Shown here one piece after another: positions 42,492 to 52,982 of a DNA stretch of 64,000 bases (positions within the stretch are counted from its first letter, which is position 1; each line of letters starts with the position of its first letter). The translations under genes and the position numbers were made by a program. A model generated the notes under the pieces. It was given only the letters and a program-made list of their open reading frames with translations, had not been told where the DNA came from and ran no database searches. Source of the DNA: Zygnema cylindricum (lineage: Eukaryota; Streptophyta; Zygnematophyceae; Zygnematales; Zygnemataceae); contig JBBHKE010000853.1 of assembly GCA_037447655.1 (NCBI GenBank), positions 36,873-100,872 of the forward strand, read 5' to 3'.

Positions 42492-43675
42492 TGTTGTTTT
42501 TGAAAAGTTGGTTTCGTGCGTACTCGACATTTTGTGCGCACGCGAGGTTTCGCGTGCGTAATATATTATCGAAAGTAATGTGGTGGTTCGAATGGATTTG
42601 CGGATTGGGGGAGTAAATATACGAGTAAAATTAAAGGGACGTGAGGTAGTAATTGAGTGGCGCGGATTGCGTTAAAAAATGGACGGCGGATCGCGACGCG
42701 ATCCGATGTGAAGTTTACGGAAACGATTTCGGTTGTACGATTATTATTTTAACAAGTGGACATGAATGACTAAATTATCTTCGCGACGTCGTGGGATATT
42801 TGACGACTCGCGTGGATTTCGTTTGGATTTTTATGACCACGTGGCGCGACATCAAGGGTGCCGAATTAGATCGACGGACGGCGGATATAGGCCGTGGATA
42901 TTTTTCAAGTAGTAGAGACGCGAAATCGCGTCAATCACACGATGTTAATTTTGGACGTCCCGGATTGTTTGACGAAATTCGAGGAGTTCCATTGAGTGAC
43001 TCAGCATGACTGAGCATACGATTTTGTAAGATTGTGTGTACTTTGTAAATATTTACAACAATGGTTTGTCTTTATGTGTATTAGTTATTAGTGTAGATTT
43101 ACTCTTTTTGACATACCTCGAAGTATTCGGGTTAATTAACATTAATAGAGGTAGCTAGTAGATTGCGTACGGCTGGTATGCCTCCGTACACTCAGTAATG
43201 AGCTCATGTATATTTGTAGGACTTAGTCATTTTTAGTCATAGGAACTTTTGGACCAAAAACTGTTTATGGTGTTTTTTTGGTAATTTTATCTGAGGATTA
43301 CTCTCAGATCTGTTGGCAGAATTATCTGAAATTCTGCATGTGTGTTCCTCTTTATATTTTTATTATTTTCACAAATTTGCAGGCCTATTGTGTGCCTGGT
43401 CTGTGTTTTACTTCATTGTGAAGTTAGTCTGTTTTATCAAAGTTCTGGCAGACTGTTTTTCTGCAACTTTGACTAGATGATGTGATCGCTCTGTTTATTA
43501 TATTTGCCTGAAAATTTGTGAGGTTATTCCAAAGCCTATATACTATCTATTGATGTAGTTTCAGCTTGTTTTGTTATTTCTGCAGAATTCTGTGTTGATT
43601 CAAAGTAGGCTGTTTTTGGGTAGTCTGTGGTGCTTCCGAGGGTGAATCCATGGCTAGAAATGGCTATGGACAACA
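42492..43675 (+). repeat. 3' LTR of the gag-only element
   Basis: 1,184 bp, about 99% identical by eye to the 5' LTR. Most differences are transitions. Confidence 0.93.
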
Positions 43676-43997
43676 CCTTATACCTCTCAATTGTATTATC
43701 TGGGTTCAGTTTTAGTTTAAATACCCATTTACATCCAATATGTTTTCTGTCTGGAGGGCAATCCGCTAGTTCCCAAGTATTTGCTTCCATGATAGAAGCC
43801 ATCTCATCATTTATGGCTCTAATCCATCTTCCTTTCTCTGGACTATTCACTGCCTCTAAGTAAGACTGAGGCTCATCTAGGTGAGACAGCTTAGTTACCT
43901 TATGATCAGCTTGTTTTTCCCGTATCTTTTTGCTGCTCCTCCTTCCTCCCTCAAACTCCGAAGCTGGAATGGATGGAAGTCTTGGATTTCTTCTCAC
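43676..43997 (-). pseudogene. Copia-2 reverse transcriptase, N-terminal part
   Basis: EGGRRSSKKIREKQAD linker, then WIRAINDEMASIMEAN, ELADCPPDRKHIGCKWVFK and NPDNTIERYK, the first block of RVT_2. The reading frame ends exactly at the insertion of the gag-only element at 43676-43680 and resumes at 39727. Confidence 0.9.
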
Positions 43998-45430
43998 TGT
44001 CTCATCGGCTCCCTGTCCATGGAAACCGGTTCTTGTCTAGCTTCTTCTATCTCCTCGAAGTCCATAGGAGTATGTGAGGTTTTCGGTGAGTCTCCTGTAT
44101 CTTGGATCTCTCGTGAATTTGTAATCACGGTTTTATTCATGTCCCTTTCGGGAACGACCGAATTCTCATCACTTTCGGACTCAAATCTGATCCTTATCTT
44201 CTTTGTATATTTGAAGGGGTCAAATGACTTCCCTTCATCCATGACAACTAAGTGTTTGACCAGAATGATATCTTTCTTTGCTAAGTCATAGACTCTATAT
44301 CCCTTAACATCCTCATCATATCCCACAAAGTATCCAGTTTTTCCCTTAGCATCTAGTTTCCAGTTTTTCCTATCCGTGTCAAGACTGTAAACTTGGCTAC
44401 CAAATACTTTAAGGTGTGAGATATTTGGTTTCCTTCCAACCCATCTCTTATAAGGTGTCACTCCCTTTATAGTTGAGGTAAGGACTCTATTCTTAATGTA
44501 GTTGGCACAGTTCATTGCTTCTGCCCAAAATCTCTTTCCTATTTTCTTGTCGGCCAACATACTGCGTACACTATCTCCTAGTGTTCGATTCAACCTCTCA
44601 GCTACCCCATTTTGTTCCGAGTTATATGGTATAGTTTTCTGGTGCTGCACTCCCTCATCTCTTAGATATTCCTCAAACTCGTTAGAGGTATATTCCCCCC
44701 CATTATCACTCCTTATGATGTTAATCGGGGTTTCATGCAACTTCTCACTCCAAGCTTTATATTCTTTGAAGTAAGTTGATGCTTCAGACTTTGTTTTCAG
44801 AAAGTAGACTCAAGAGTATCTAGACCAGTCATCAGTTATGGTCATCATGAACCTCTTTCCTCCAACCGAAGGTACTTTTGTAGGTCCCCAAATATCTGTG
44901 TGGACCAAATCTAACACTTTCTCACCTCTATATGTGGCGGCTTTGGGAAAGGGAAGTCTGTGAGCCTTACCTTGAGCACAACCACTACAATCATCCATCA
45001 TTTCATTATCCCCAAACTGAATGCCATCTACTACCCTAAGCTTTTTCATTTCCCTCAACCTATCAAAATGCACATGCCCCAACTGCTTATGCCAAATCAT
45101 CACCTTAGGAACACCAACATAGTAAGCATTATTCTTTTCATTACTCAGGTTAAGCCAAAACATTATTTGGCTACCCTTATCTGCTGTGAAGTAAACTTCA
45201 TTCCCATACTTAGCTGTAAAGACACCCTTTCTGGTGAAGGTATCAAACTCTTTGTCATCTAACACAGACGTAGAGAAAGGATTTTTATTTAGCTGTGGAA
45301 TGTAAAGTACATCTGAGAATGTAAGTATAGAAGTCTTACCCTCCACTAAGACTTTCAGATCTACTGATCCCACTAGATCTGTAGTAACCACTCTCCCATC
45401 CCTAACTCTATCTCTACAATAGGAATCTTT
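43994..45430 (-). pseudogene. Copia-2 integrase region
   Basis: ORF 45391-44810: GAG-pre-integrase zinc region (MIWHKQLGHVHF, CSGCAQGKAHR) and first catalytic Asp (HTDIWGP), stopping at TDDWSRYS. After a break, ORF 44740-43994 carries the second Asp (IRSDNGGEYTS) and Glu (NSEQNGVAERLNR), the GRKPNISHLKVFGSQVY segment and the acidic tail toward the reverse transcriptase. The two ORFs are separated by about 70 bp with a stop and a frame break. Confidence 0.9.
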
Positions 45431-46629
45431 CTTAGCTTAGTGAAGAGTTATTTATCACGATACATATGCATGGATGCACCTGAGTCGATGATCCATCCTT
45501 CCTGTGGAGCTTCCCGAATTGCTCCAAGGGCACACTTCTGCCTCCGAGTGATCTCCTTCTCCTCCAGACTCTCGTCAAGAAGAAGCTCCCCATCCTCTTC
45601 AGAGGACTCATCCTTGGTTTCTCCTGACACTTTTGTAACCACAAGTGCCTTTTTCTTCCCTCCGCAAGAACCCCCTCCACGGTTCTCTTGGAGCCTCAGC
45701 TCTGATAGCTTGACACAATATGCGATGAAGTGTCCCGACTTTTTGCAATAATGACAAAGACCCTTTGGGGGCCTCTGTCCCCCAGAATGATCTCTCTCCC
45801 CTCTATAAGGTTTCTTCGCGTCCTTCCCCTATCGGTCCCCTCTTGCTGCTAGAGCTTGAATGCTCTTTCCTCCTCTCCTAATCTCCATTGTGTTTTCCTG
45901 CACAAGTATCATTGTGACTACTGTGTTCCATTTCTATGAACTATCAGGCATTCCCTGTACTCGGTACACTATGTTTTCGAACTCATCTGGTAATTTCATG
46001 ATAAGGGTGTTAACTTTCATTTTCATTGTACCTGTCCACCCGGCACTTTCCATTTCCATATACAAACAAGAAAGATCATTACAGTAATCTAACATCTTTC
46101 CTCCTATGTAAGTGTAACTCAATAGCTTTTGCTCAGCCAACTGGAGCTCCTAAATAGTTCTTGCTCTATAAATCTCCACCAAACTCTCCCACAACTCCTC
46201 GGCCTTGTAAATGTGAAGATGAGGAGTGGCCAAACCTTGAGTGAGGTGCCTTAGAATGAAGTTCTTGGCAGCCATGTTTACATCCTCCCACATTTAAGTA
46301 TCGTTCTCCACGGTCTTCACGATTGTCGCTCCCGATATTGTGCCAATAGGAGTGAGGGATGTCTCCTTCATTTTCCCCTTTTCGGACACACTGCTGTCCC
46401 GATCATCTGCCTCCTCCGCTGAGGTAGCCTTTGTTGCACAAAACCTTACTCCCCCAAATCCTGGTGGAGTTCCCGAAGGTGGACGTTTCACTTGTCCACT
46501 GACAATACCCCAGTATCGTTTCTCACACAAAGCTCTTATCTTCATGGCTTCCCAATAGATGAACTCAGATCCATTGAAGGTGGGCACCCTAGAGGGTGGG
46601 CCCATAACCTGCAATTCTGTGTCCTCCAT
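45431..46629 (-). pseudogene. Copia-2 gag and protease
   Basis: Starts at ATG 46629 inside the 5' LTR (MEDTELQVMGPPSRVP) and reads through the primer-binding site. Gag core as in Copia-1 (WGIVSGQVKRPP; LPDEFENIVYRVQGM). A zinc knuckle CHYCKKSGHFIAYC lies near 45720-45765. The protease motif WIIDSGASMHM is at about 45460-45500, with the normal DSGA. Several stops are present (near 46294, 46150, 45930, 45830). Confidence 0.85.
46595..46609 (-). other. Copia-2 primer-binding site
   Basis: On the minus strand GGTTATGGGCCCACC, an exact complement of 15 bases of the initiator tRNA-Met anticodon arm, immediately after the LTR end AATTGCA. Confidence 0.85.
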
Positions 46630-47629
46630 TGGACTACAGAATACAGGAAGCCTATAGATACTATTTAACTAACCCACTTTAAGCCACGATCACTGCTGCC
46701 CAAGAAGGCAAAATGACAATTTGACTGCACCCCTATGCAGCGTGGACTGCCCTGAGTCCGTAGCAAAAAGAATCACTGAAAACGGCCTACCGGCCGATTA
46801 GTTATGAGGCACCAAAAATGCCAATTTGTACAAACTCTCAAAGGGGGAGGTGACTACCTACCAAAATTTTCTAAGTCCTAATTCCTTCTAATAACATCTA
46901 TCTACAGAAGTACGGACCAATCAAATTACTGTACCGTACCAAAAAGTACTACTGGCGGTGTACCTTTTGTACGGCCTATTTACGACAAGGCTATTAAGTG
47001 GACGCATGTCTCCTTTTTATTTGTCCGTACATTCCTCGGAATTCCTATGACCGAAATGTCATCTCTCCACGTGGCTCCAGGTCATGCCACGTCACAAAAC
47101 GCCAAGGTGACCACTCTAGGATTTCGGCGATGACGTGCGCCGTCGGATTCGTAATGAGACGTAATCTTAACCGTTATAATTACTTGTGAGATATTTGTTT
47201 CGATGTCAACCAAATGCAAGGTATTCATTCTGAAATGATGTCGTACTAAAACTGTATCTATGCACGCCGTATCTAGTTTTAGTTAAATGGATTTCTTACT
47301 TCCTAAATGTATATATATCTATCATACTCTATAGCACTTAGCATTAGTCCTAGTCTAGTAGGATAAAGGTGACCGCTATCGGCCAACTTGACGAACTGCA
47401 GGTTCCAGGTTCAAATCCTGGGTCCGTCAAGACTATTTTTAGTAACTTTCTAAAAAATAATTGCTTGTTGAACTAAGGCAGCCATGGATCAATCACCTTC
47501 TCTATCCTTCAGTGACTACAACAAGTATGGGGGCTAGAGAAAGGAGGTGGAGGTAGGTTGTCTGTCCTTTTTCTTTTTCCTAACATATTTAAACCTAGAA
47601 AATACTATAGAAATCTATGAATTTCAACA
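46610..47629 (-). repeat. Copia-2 5' LTR (family E)
   Basis: 1,020 bp, TG...CA on the minus strand. Flanked on the right by CAGTA. Contains the tRNA-like stretch (47343-47430) on the + strand. Confidence 0.92.
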
Positions 47630-48240
47630 CAGTATCTCCAAACGCAACCCAAATTATCGAAGAAACAAGTGAGGTGGATGACCTTTCTTCAAACCTTTAG
47701 ACCTGGGTTAACTATTGAATACAAACCGGGTAAGACAAAACCGGTGGATGCCTTGTCGAGAAGTCCTGGTGTCGCTGCGCCAGTGACAAAGCAAGTATCA
47801 CAACCATCGCATGAGCAAAGCGGGAATGCTGAAAGAAAGGACATCGTAGCAGCGGATAAAACGCAGATGCAAAGAGTAAGCGCATTGACAAGCACGTTGC
47901 AGGTGGACGAGCTGTGGCTGAATAGGATTAAGGTCATTTATGATGACGATGATACAATCAAGGAATTGGTCAAACGAAGATCTTGATTCGAACCGCCAAC
48001 GACATGTGGTGGTACAGACCGAGTCAGATAACCCGACTTTATATTCCGACAAACCCTAAGTTACGTCACACAGTACTTAAATTGAGTCATGACGAGCCGC
48101 TCAGTGGTCATTTCGGACAAAATAAAACAACTGCACGTGTCGCTGAGGTGTATTATTGGCCGAACATGACTCGAGACATTGTGGAATATGTCAAAAACCT
48201 GTGACTCGTGTAACTTGAACAAATCGGAGGCGGGTAGTCA
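47630..48240 (+). pseudogene. Gypsy-1 RNase H end and integrase zinc domain
   Basis: Resumes at CAGTA. FRPGLTIEYKPGKTKPVDALSR is the RNase H C-terminus. After a linker comes the HHCC-type integrase zinc region in a shifted frame (ORF 47983-48204): LKLSHDEPLSGHFGQNKT and YYWPNMTRDI. A CDSCNL-like Cys pair follows at about 48203-48220 in another frame. Confidence 0.88.
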
Positions 48241-48770
48241 AGGACTTTTATAACCCCTTCAGATACCATCAGTGCCCTGGGAAGCGATTTCAATGGACTT
48301 TATCGTTGCACTTCCAACGCCACCGCAACGATATGACTCTATATTTGTTGTCGTGGATTACCTTACAAAAATGGCCCATTTCCTACCTACGACAACCACA
48401 GCTCCAGCTCGAGACATGGCAAATATATTCTTTCGAGAGATTTTCCGGTATCATGGGCTTCCAAAAAAAATCATAAGTGATCGTGATATAAAATTTGTCA
48501 GTCTTTTTTCGAGGAATCTGTTCCAGTTATGTAAAATGCAGTTTTCCATGTCCACAGCGTACCACCCTCAGACAGACGCTCAGACGGAAAGAGTGAACAG
48601 AACGTTGGAGGAGGCTTTAAGGGCTTATGTATCAATACACAAAACACACAAGGTGAACCATTTGACAGCAATTGAGGTAGATACAACAGTGCTGTGCACT
48701 CATCGACTAATGCTACGCCTTTCTCTCTCAATGGGCGACAACCTACCTTTCCCCATAATTTATTAGTCAC
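48241..48770 (+). pseudogene. Gypsy-1 integrase core
   Basis: ORF 48272-48766: MDFIVALPTPPQRYDSIFVVVD (first Asp), IISDRDIKFVS (second Asp) and AYHPQTDAQTERVNRTLEE (Glu): the DDE triad of an rve domain. A frame shift near 48690 moves the remaining part to another frame. Confidence 0.9.
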
Positions 48771-49918
48771 AGAATGCCCTACACTGGCCGCTATGGACTT
48801 TGCGCGGACGTTGCAAGTGAATCTGGTTAAGGCAGCGAAGGCCCTCCAACAAGCAAAAGATCACCAAAAGTTGCAAGCCGACGCTCATCGGAAAGACATC
48901 AACTTTCGTGTGGCAGACAAGGTTTGCCTAAACGTGGCAAAAATGTCATTACCAAGTGCGCTTTCAAGGAAATTAGCGCTACGGTTCACGCGACCATTCA
49001 CCATCCTTTCCAAAGTGAATGACGTGGCTTACAAACTTGATATTCCAAAAGAATGGCAAATTTCGAATGTGTTTCATGTGTCAATACTCAAACCATTTCG
49101 CAATCCTGACTCGGTTTTTCCTCATCGCCGCCGTTCTACCCCGCTACCGCCATTCGAGGGTACCGCGGATGAATACGAGGTAGAGGAAATTGTGCAGTCG
49201 TGTCGCCGCCAAAATACGGACTCCACGCAATATTTAGTGCGATGGAAAGGTAACAAAATGGAGGACGAATGTTGGGTAGACGAAAAAGATCTTCATTCCC
49301 CTGATTTGCTGCGCTGGTTTAAGCAGAGTGCGGACACTGAACATAATCGGAGCGGCAGTCTCACTGAGCGCAACAGAAGAACAAGTTGCAGTAACGCAAC
49401 AGTCGCAGTAATAATGGGAACACGACGAGGAAACGCAGCGGCGATGGTAACGGACCAAAGCACTATGGTTGCGCAACCACCGAAGCGCACTGTAATATTG
49501 ACACCATCAGAGAATCGCAGCGCCACCGCTGCGGTGACAGAAAAGCGCAACGGCGTAGTTATGAATCGCAACCTAGGTGAGGTCAAACTCTCGGTATCGT
49601 CGCGGCAGCGCAATTTACGAAACGTTGGACACTGCGATAACTTCGCACGCTGCGACGCCTGGAAGAGTCCAATCACGGAACCCTCAACCCTCTCAGCTAA
49701 AGCCGCCATTAATTCTCGCGATCAACCTAGTTTGAGCAGCTTGGAGAGCATCTCTCTCCGCACTGCCAGCTTACTCTCACTTTTCCAGTTGCCTGAACTA
49801 TCTCGTACAACCGCATCCATGGCGTCATCATCCTCTCCACCACCAAAAAAAAGAGACTCGTACGAGTGGGACATGAGGATACACCTCGCCAGGATAGATT
49901 GTTAGTCGCGGCGGAGGT
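48694..49918 (+). pseudogene. Gypsy-1 integrase C-terminus, chromodomain and tail
   Basis: 403 codons. NATPFSLNGRQPTFP ends the core; KLALRFTRPFTILSKVND and FHVSILKPF are the integrase C-terminal (GPY/F-like) module. Chromodomain about 49171-49330: YEVEEIVQSCRR, YLVRWKGNKMEDECWV, with the aromatic residues Y, W and W expected of a methyl-lysine cage. Downstream, about 190 codons rich in Arg/Ser/Thr/Ala run to TAG 49903 with no domain. This part may be 3' non-coding sequence that happens to be open. The chromodomain would guide integration to methylated histone H3. Confidence 0.85.
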
Positions 49919-50097
49919 CATGGTAGAGGCCGACTGGAGAAGGGGAATGGTGGAAGAACCGGAGTAGGGAGGGGCTACCAGTAGTGCGGAAGGACCGGCG
50001 GAAACCAGTGGAGGGGAGGGGTCAGAGAATTCACAGGACCCTGAGTATAACCCACTTAAAGAAGGGGGACCGAGAAGAGGAAGAAGATCATGAGCTC
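49919..50097. other. G-rich junction between Gypsy-1 and family-B sequence
   Basis: GGGG-rich on the + strand, no ORF supported. The minus-strand ORF 49727-50167 crosses three different elements and is rejected. Confidence 0.4.
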
Positions 50098-50340
50098 TGT
50101 CGAGCGTGCCTGAGTTACGTGGGGGAAGGGCCCAAAGCTCGGAGTCATCGCCATCGGAGTCCTGCAAATAACCCCCAAATGCGAATGCTTCCCAGAATGA
50201 TGATCATGCCGGATGCTGCCCACATCCCTCACATAGATATGCATGAAAAATAGTAGAGACGCTCAAACAGAGAGAAAGAATGAGTGTATGGGAAAGCGAA
50301 AGGAACCCCTTACCGCTTCCTTTCCCCCATTTAGAATCCC
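50098..50340. repeat. Family-S LTR copy, shortened
   Basis: Starts TGTCGAGCGTGCCTGAGT and follows 57205-57486 with substitutions; the last 60 bases are poorly preserved or deleted. Orientation is ambiguous because both ends read TG...CA. It abuts the family-B leader at 50341, whose own LTR is missing. Confidence 0.55.
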
Positions 50341-50477
50341 CGTAGAGGAAGCACAGTACTGAAAAGCCACCTGTCTGCTCGGATTAGAGGGGATATGAGC
50401 TTTGACTTTGGAAGCCCTCATTTTGGAAGTGAGCTTTAGTTGTATTCATTCTCTTTTTCTCGTTACCTCTTTCCTCA
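50341..50477 (+). other. Leader of the family-B gypsy element (part)
   Basis: Matches 20930-21061: AGTACTGAAAAGC, TGTCTGCTCGGAT, TTTTGGAAGTGAGC. The 5' part of the leader and the family-B LTR are absent here. Confidence 0.6.
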
Positions 50478-52982
50478 TGGGGCGAGGAGAGACTCCGGAT
50501 AACGGATCTCGAGAGCAGAGTCAACAGGAGAGGCGTGTGCATGAGGAAAAGTCTTTGAAGTCTGAGGTGTTTGAGCCCATGGAGATTGTCTTTGAATCTC
50601 CGGCGAAGGAATCGGCTGGTGCTTCTTCTCCTCCCCCTCCTCCCAGCTTGACTCCCGAACATTACCCTTCCTTGGCGGAGGCCGCCAGGGCCTATGCTGA
50701 GGAAAGGAGGGAAGCTCAGGCTCAGGCCCAGGAAAGGAATCGAGTGGCTCGCAGAGCCCGGACAAAACGGCAGACGCAGAGGGAGTCCCATTTGGGCCCT
50801 CTTCTAAAGGTCGCGCTTTACACCAGATCCAAGATTCCCCGGGCCAAGATCCAGGTTGACCACGCGGTTTTGACGGATCCCCGTTAATTAGGTCATAAGG
50901 AACTCCTTGCCGTTCACGACCTCCATGAGCTGAAAGTGAAGAAGGAGTTGGTACAGAGAGTGGCTCGGACAGATCGAGTGAGATTGGTTAGACCCGTGGG
51001 AGGGGTGGTGGAGATTTTGAGCAGTTCTTTGGATAGCAGCTCTTCACAGTCAGTGGAGGACCTGTTATATAAAGCTCCCTATTCTCGCCCTCCCACATCT
51101 TCCAGTCAGGACCCCGCAGCCAACAGACCCTCCAAGGACGTACATCTTCACGGCCTGGTAGAGGAGAAGGGGGTATCGAGAGGGAAGCCCGAGATCCATT
51201 GAGGGGAAAGAGGTTTGACCACTGTGAGAGCAAGGGGAGATTTGCACCTCTTCCCAAGGAGGAGATGTCACCAACTCCTGTGTCAGCCTCAACCAAGAAA
51301 CATGCTCCTACAACAACTCGTGTCCGCCGTGCCGAAAGGCTTTGGCGACCCAAACCGACCGATGTAGAGGTTCCGGGTATGGGACCAGAAGATTTGTCCG
51401 CGGGATGGTGGCGGTCTAAACCTAATGATCCCGAAATTTTAGGGATGGAGATAGCGGATCTTACCAAAGTGGTCAAAAAAGCAAAGGAACTAGTGGAGGT
51501 TATAAAATCCCAGGGACAGCCTACACCGGGGGCTAGACCCGCCACGGTAGATTGGGAGGCCTTAGAGGCATAAAGGCAAAAGGCATGGGAACACGAATTC
51601 ACGCTTATTAGGGAAGCTCGGCGTAGGACAAGTGGGATTCTTAGCGGGAAGATTCCTCCTACCCCAAAGATAGGGCCGCATTCTGAAGCACCACCCGCGG
51701 GGACCTCTCCTCTCACCAACACTCAGCCCGACATTTCGTCCTCGGAGCCAAGCCAAGAGCATCCTCTTCCGTGGAAATGGGAGGGAAACATTGGACCTAA
51801 TGTGAAGGGTTTGGGTGCAAATTCCTCTTTTGGACTCGCTTTGGCTCTTCGCGGAGAGACTACCTTTGTCTTGGTGGAGGTGTCTACTGCCGTGGAGGCT
51901 TTGGTGGAGTTACTACCTGCCGAGAGAATTCACATTCCCTTGAGGGTGCCAACACCTCCTTCCACTTCTCCCAAGGGATCTTTGAAGCTCCCACCTTCTC
52001 CTCTTCCGCCTCATTCCTCTCACTCCCGGGACCCACCACAGAGCCTCGGGACTGTCCCGCCTCCTCTCCTTCGCCATCCGTTTCTCCTACAGCAGCTGTC
52101 CGTGGGTCGCCTGGTTCGCATGTGTTACCCTACTAATACGACGTACCTGCCTATTCACCTCCTCACCGACGCTCTCTTTCCTCTTGCTTCGGAACTCCAC
52201 CTCTCGAGACCTCAAGGAGGCGAACTAGGAGACAGACCCCCTTCCCCATAAGGGCTACGCAGTCTCCGTTCCCATCTCCTTCTCCGTCTTCGCCACCGGC
52301 CATCCCACAAAAGCCTTTGAACAAGCCTCGTCTCCACATTCCTTTAGTGGAGACCGTGCTTCGGGAGGCACAATATTCTTCTGGATATAGAGGAGTAGTG
52401 GGGAACATCCTTTCTCCAACCATATTTTCAGGCGCTAGTACTTCCTCTGTGGGAGGGGAATCCACACCTCTCAAGGCAACAACTTCTACCGCAGGAGGAC
52501 ACGGTCCAAGTCCCGAGGAATAGGATACGGGAGTCATCTCGCCATCTCAGTTTGTCAGCCCCACCAAGCCTTCCTCTTCCCATTTCACCAATACTGCAGA
52601 GGAAGAAAAAAAAATGGGGGATATTACAATCTTTACAGGAGATAGCTCAGGGATCACATTTCGAGTTGTTGTGGAAATCTTTCACACAATCCGAAATCAA
52701 TAAGTACCGGGGAGGAGCCATTCCATATGACTTCGAAACAACCCTCTTTCCCATGATGGCCAACTACCTCTCTGGAGGGGCGTTGGCGGATTACAAAGAG
52801 CGTCTACCTCTTTTGATGGCTCATAGCATCCTAGAATCTCGGATCCGACCCTTAATGCTGCAGTGTTACTAGCGGAGGCTGACTTGGCTGCGGCGGCTAC
52901 AACCCTTGTGACGGCTACCTTAACCCAGGACATGAAACTAGAAGCACAGGGAAGCGCTTATGTTAACCAGCTGCAAGCAATC
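50478..52982 (+). pseudogene. Family-B gag, N-terminal and central parts
   Basis: The ATG at 50478 opens MGRGETPDNGSREQ, PMEIVFESPAKES, a YPSLAEAARAYAEERREA helix and basic RRARTKRQ. A TAA at 50885 and later stops and frameshifts split the rest: a VQRVARTDRVRLV segment, a Pro/Ser-rich stretch with SSSLDSSSSQS, and a doubled motif RPKPTDVEVPGMGPEDL / RSKPNDPEILGMEIADL (about 51345-51460). Pro/Ser-rich sequence continues to about 52540. A DITIFTGDSSGITF segment near 52620 is Gag-like. The size is unusual for gypsy Gag, so extra domains may be present. No known enzyme motif was seen. Confidence 0.6.

Larger units (their letters stand above)
39728..43675 (+). mobile_element. Gag-only copia-like element (non-autonomous)
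   Basis: Two LTRs (39728-40910 and 42492-43675, about 1,183 bp) flank only gag-like coding sequence, about 1.6 kb. The target duplication CCTTA is perfect (39723-39727, 43676-43680). LTRs differ by about ten substitutions and one single-base indel by eye, so the insertion is young. Protease, integrase, reverse transcriptase and RNase H are absent. The primer-binding site is of the same type as in the autonomous copia elements here, so those may mobilise it. Confidence 0.93.
37300..47629 (-). mobile_element. Copia-2, antisense Ty1/copia in Gypsy-1
   Basis: LTRs at 46610-47629 (5') and 37300-38317 (3') flank a full set of copia domains on the minus strand. The target duplication CAGTA (37295-37299 and 47630-47634) is perfect. 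It is itself interrupted in the reverse transcriptase by the gag-only element (39728-43675). Multiple stops and frameshifts make it inactive. Confidence 0.95.
34171..49918 (+). mobile_element. Gypsy-1, chromodomain Ty3/gypsy element, split by Copia-2
   Basis: Order on the + strand: gag, protease, reverse transcriptase, RNase H, [Copia-2, 37300-47629], RNase H end, integrase, chromodomain. Removing Copia-2 and one CAGTA brings the two RNase H halves together in register. Several frameshifts and stops show that it is inactive. The chromodomain places it with the chromoviruses. No 3' LTR is recognised. Confidence 0.85.

Noticed and set aside
49727-50167. 146-codon minus-strand ORF
   Set aside because: Crosses the junction of Gypsy-1, spacer and family-S sequence; no domain.
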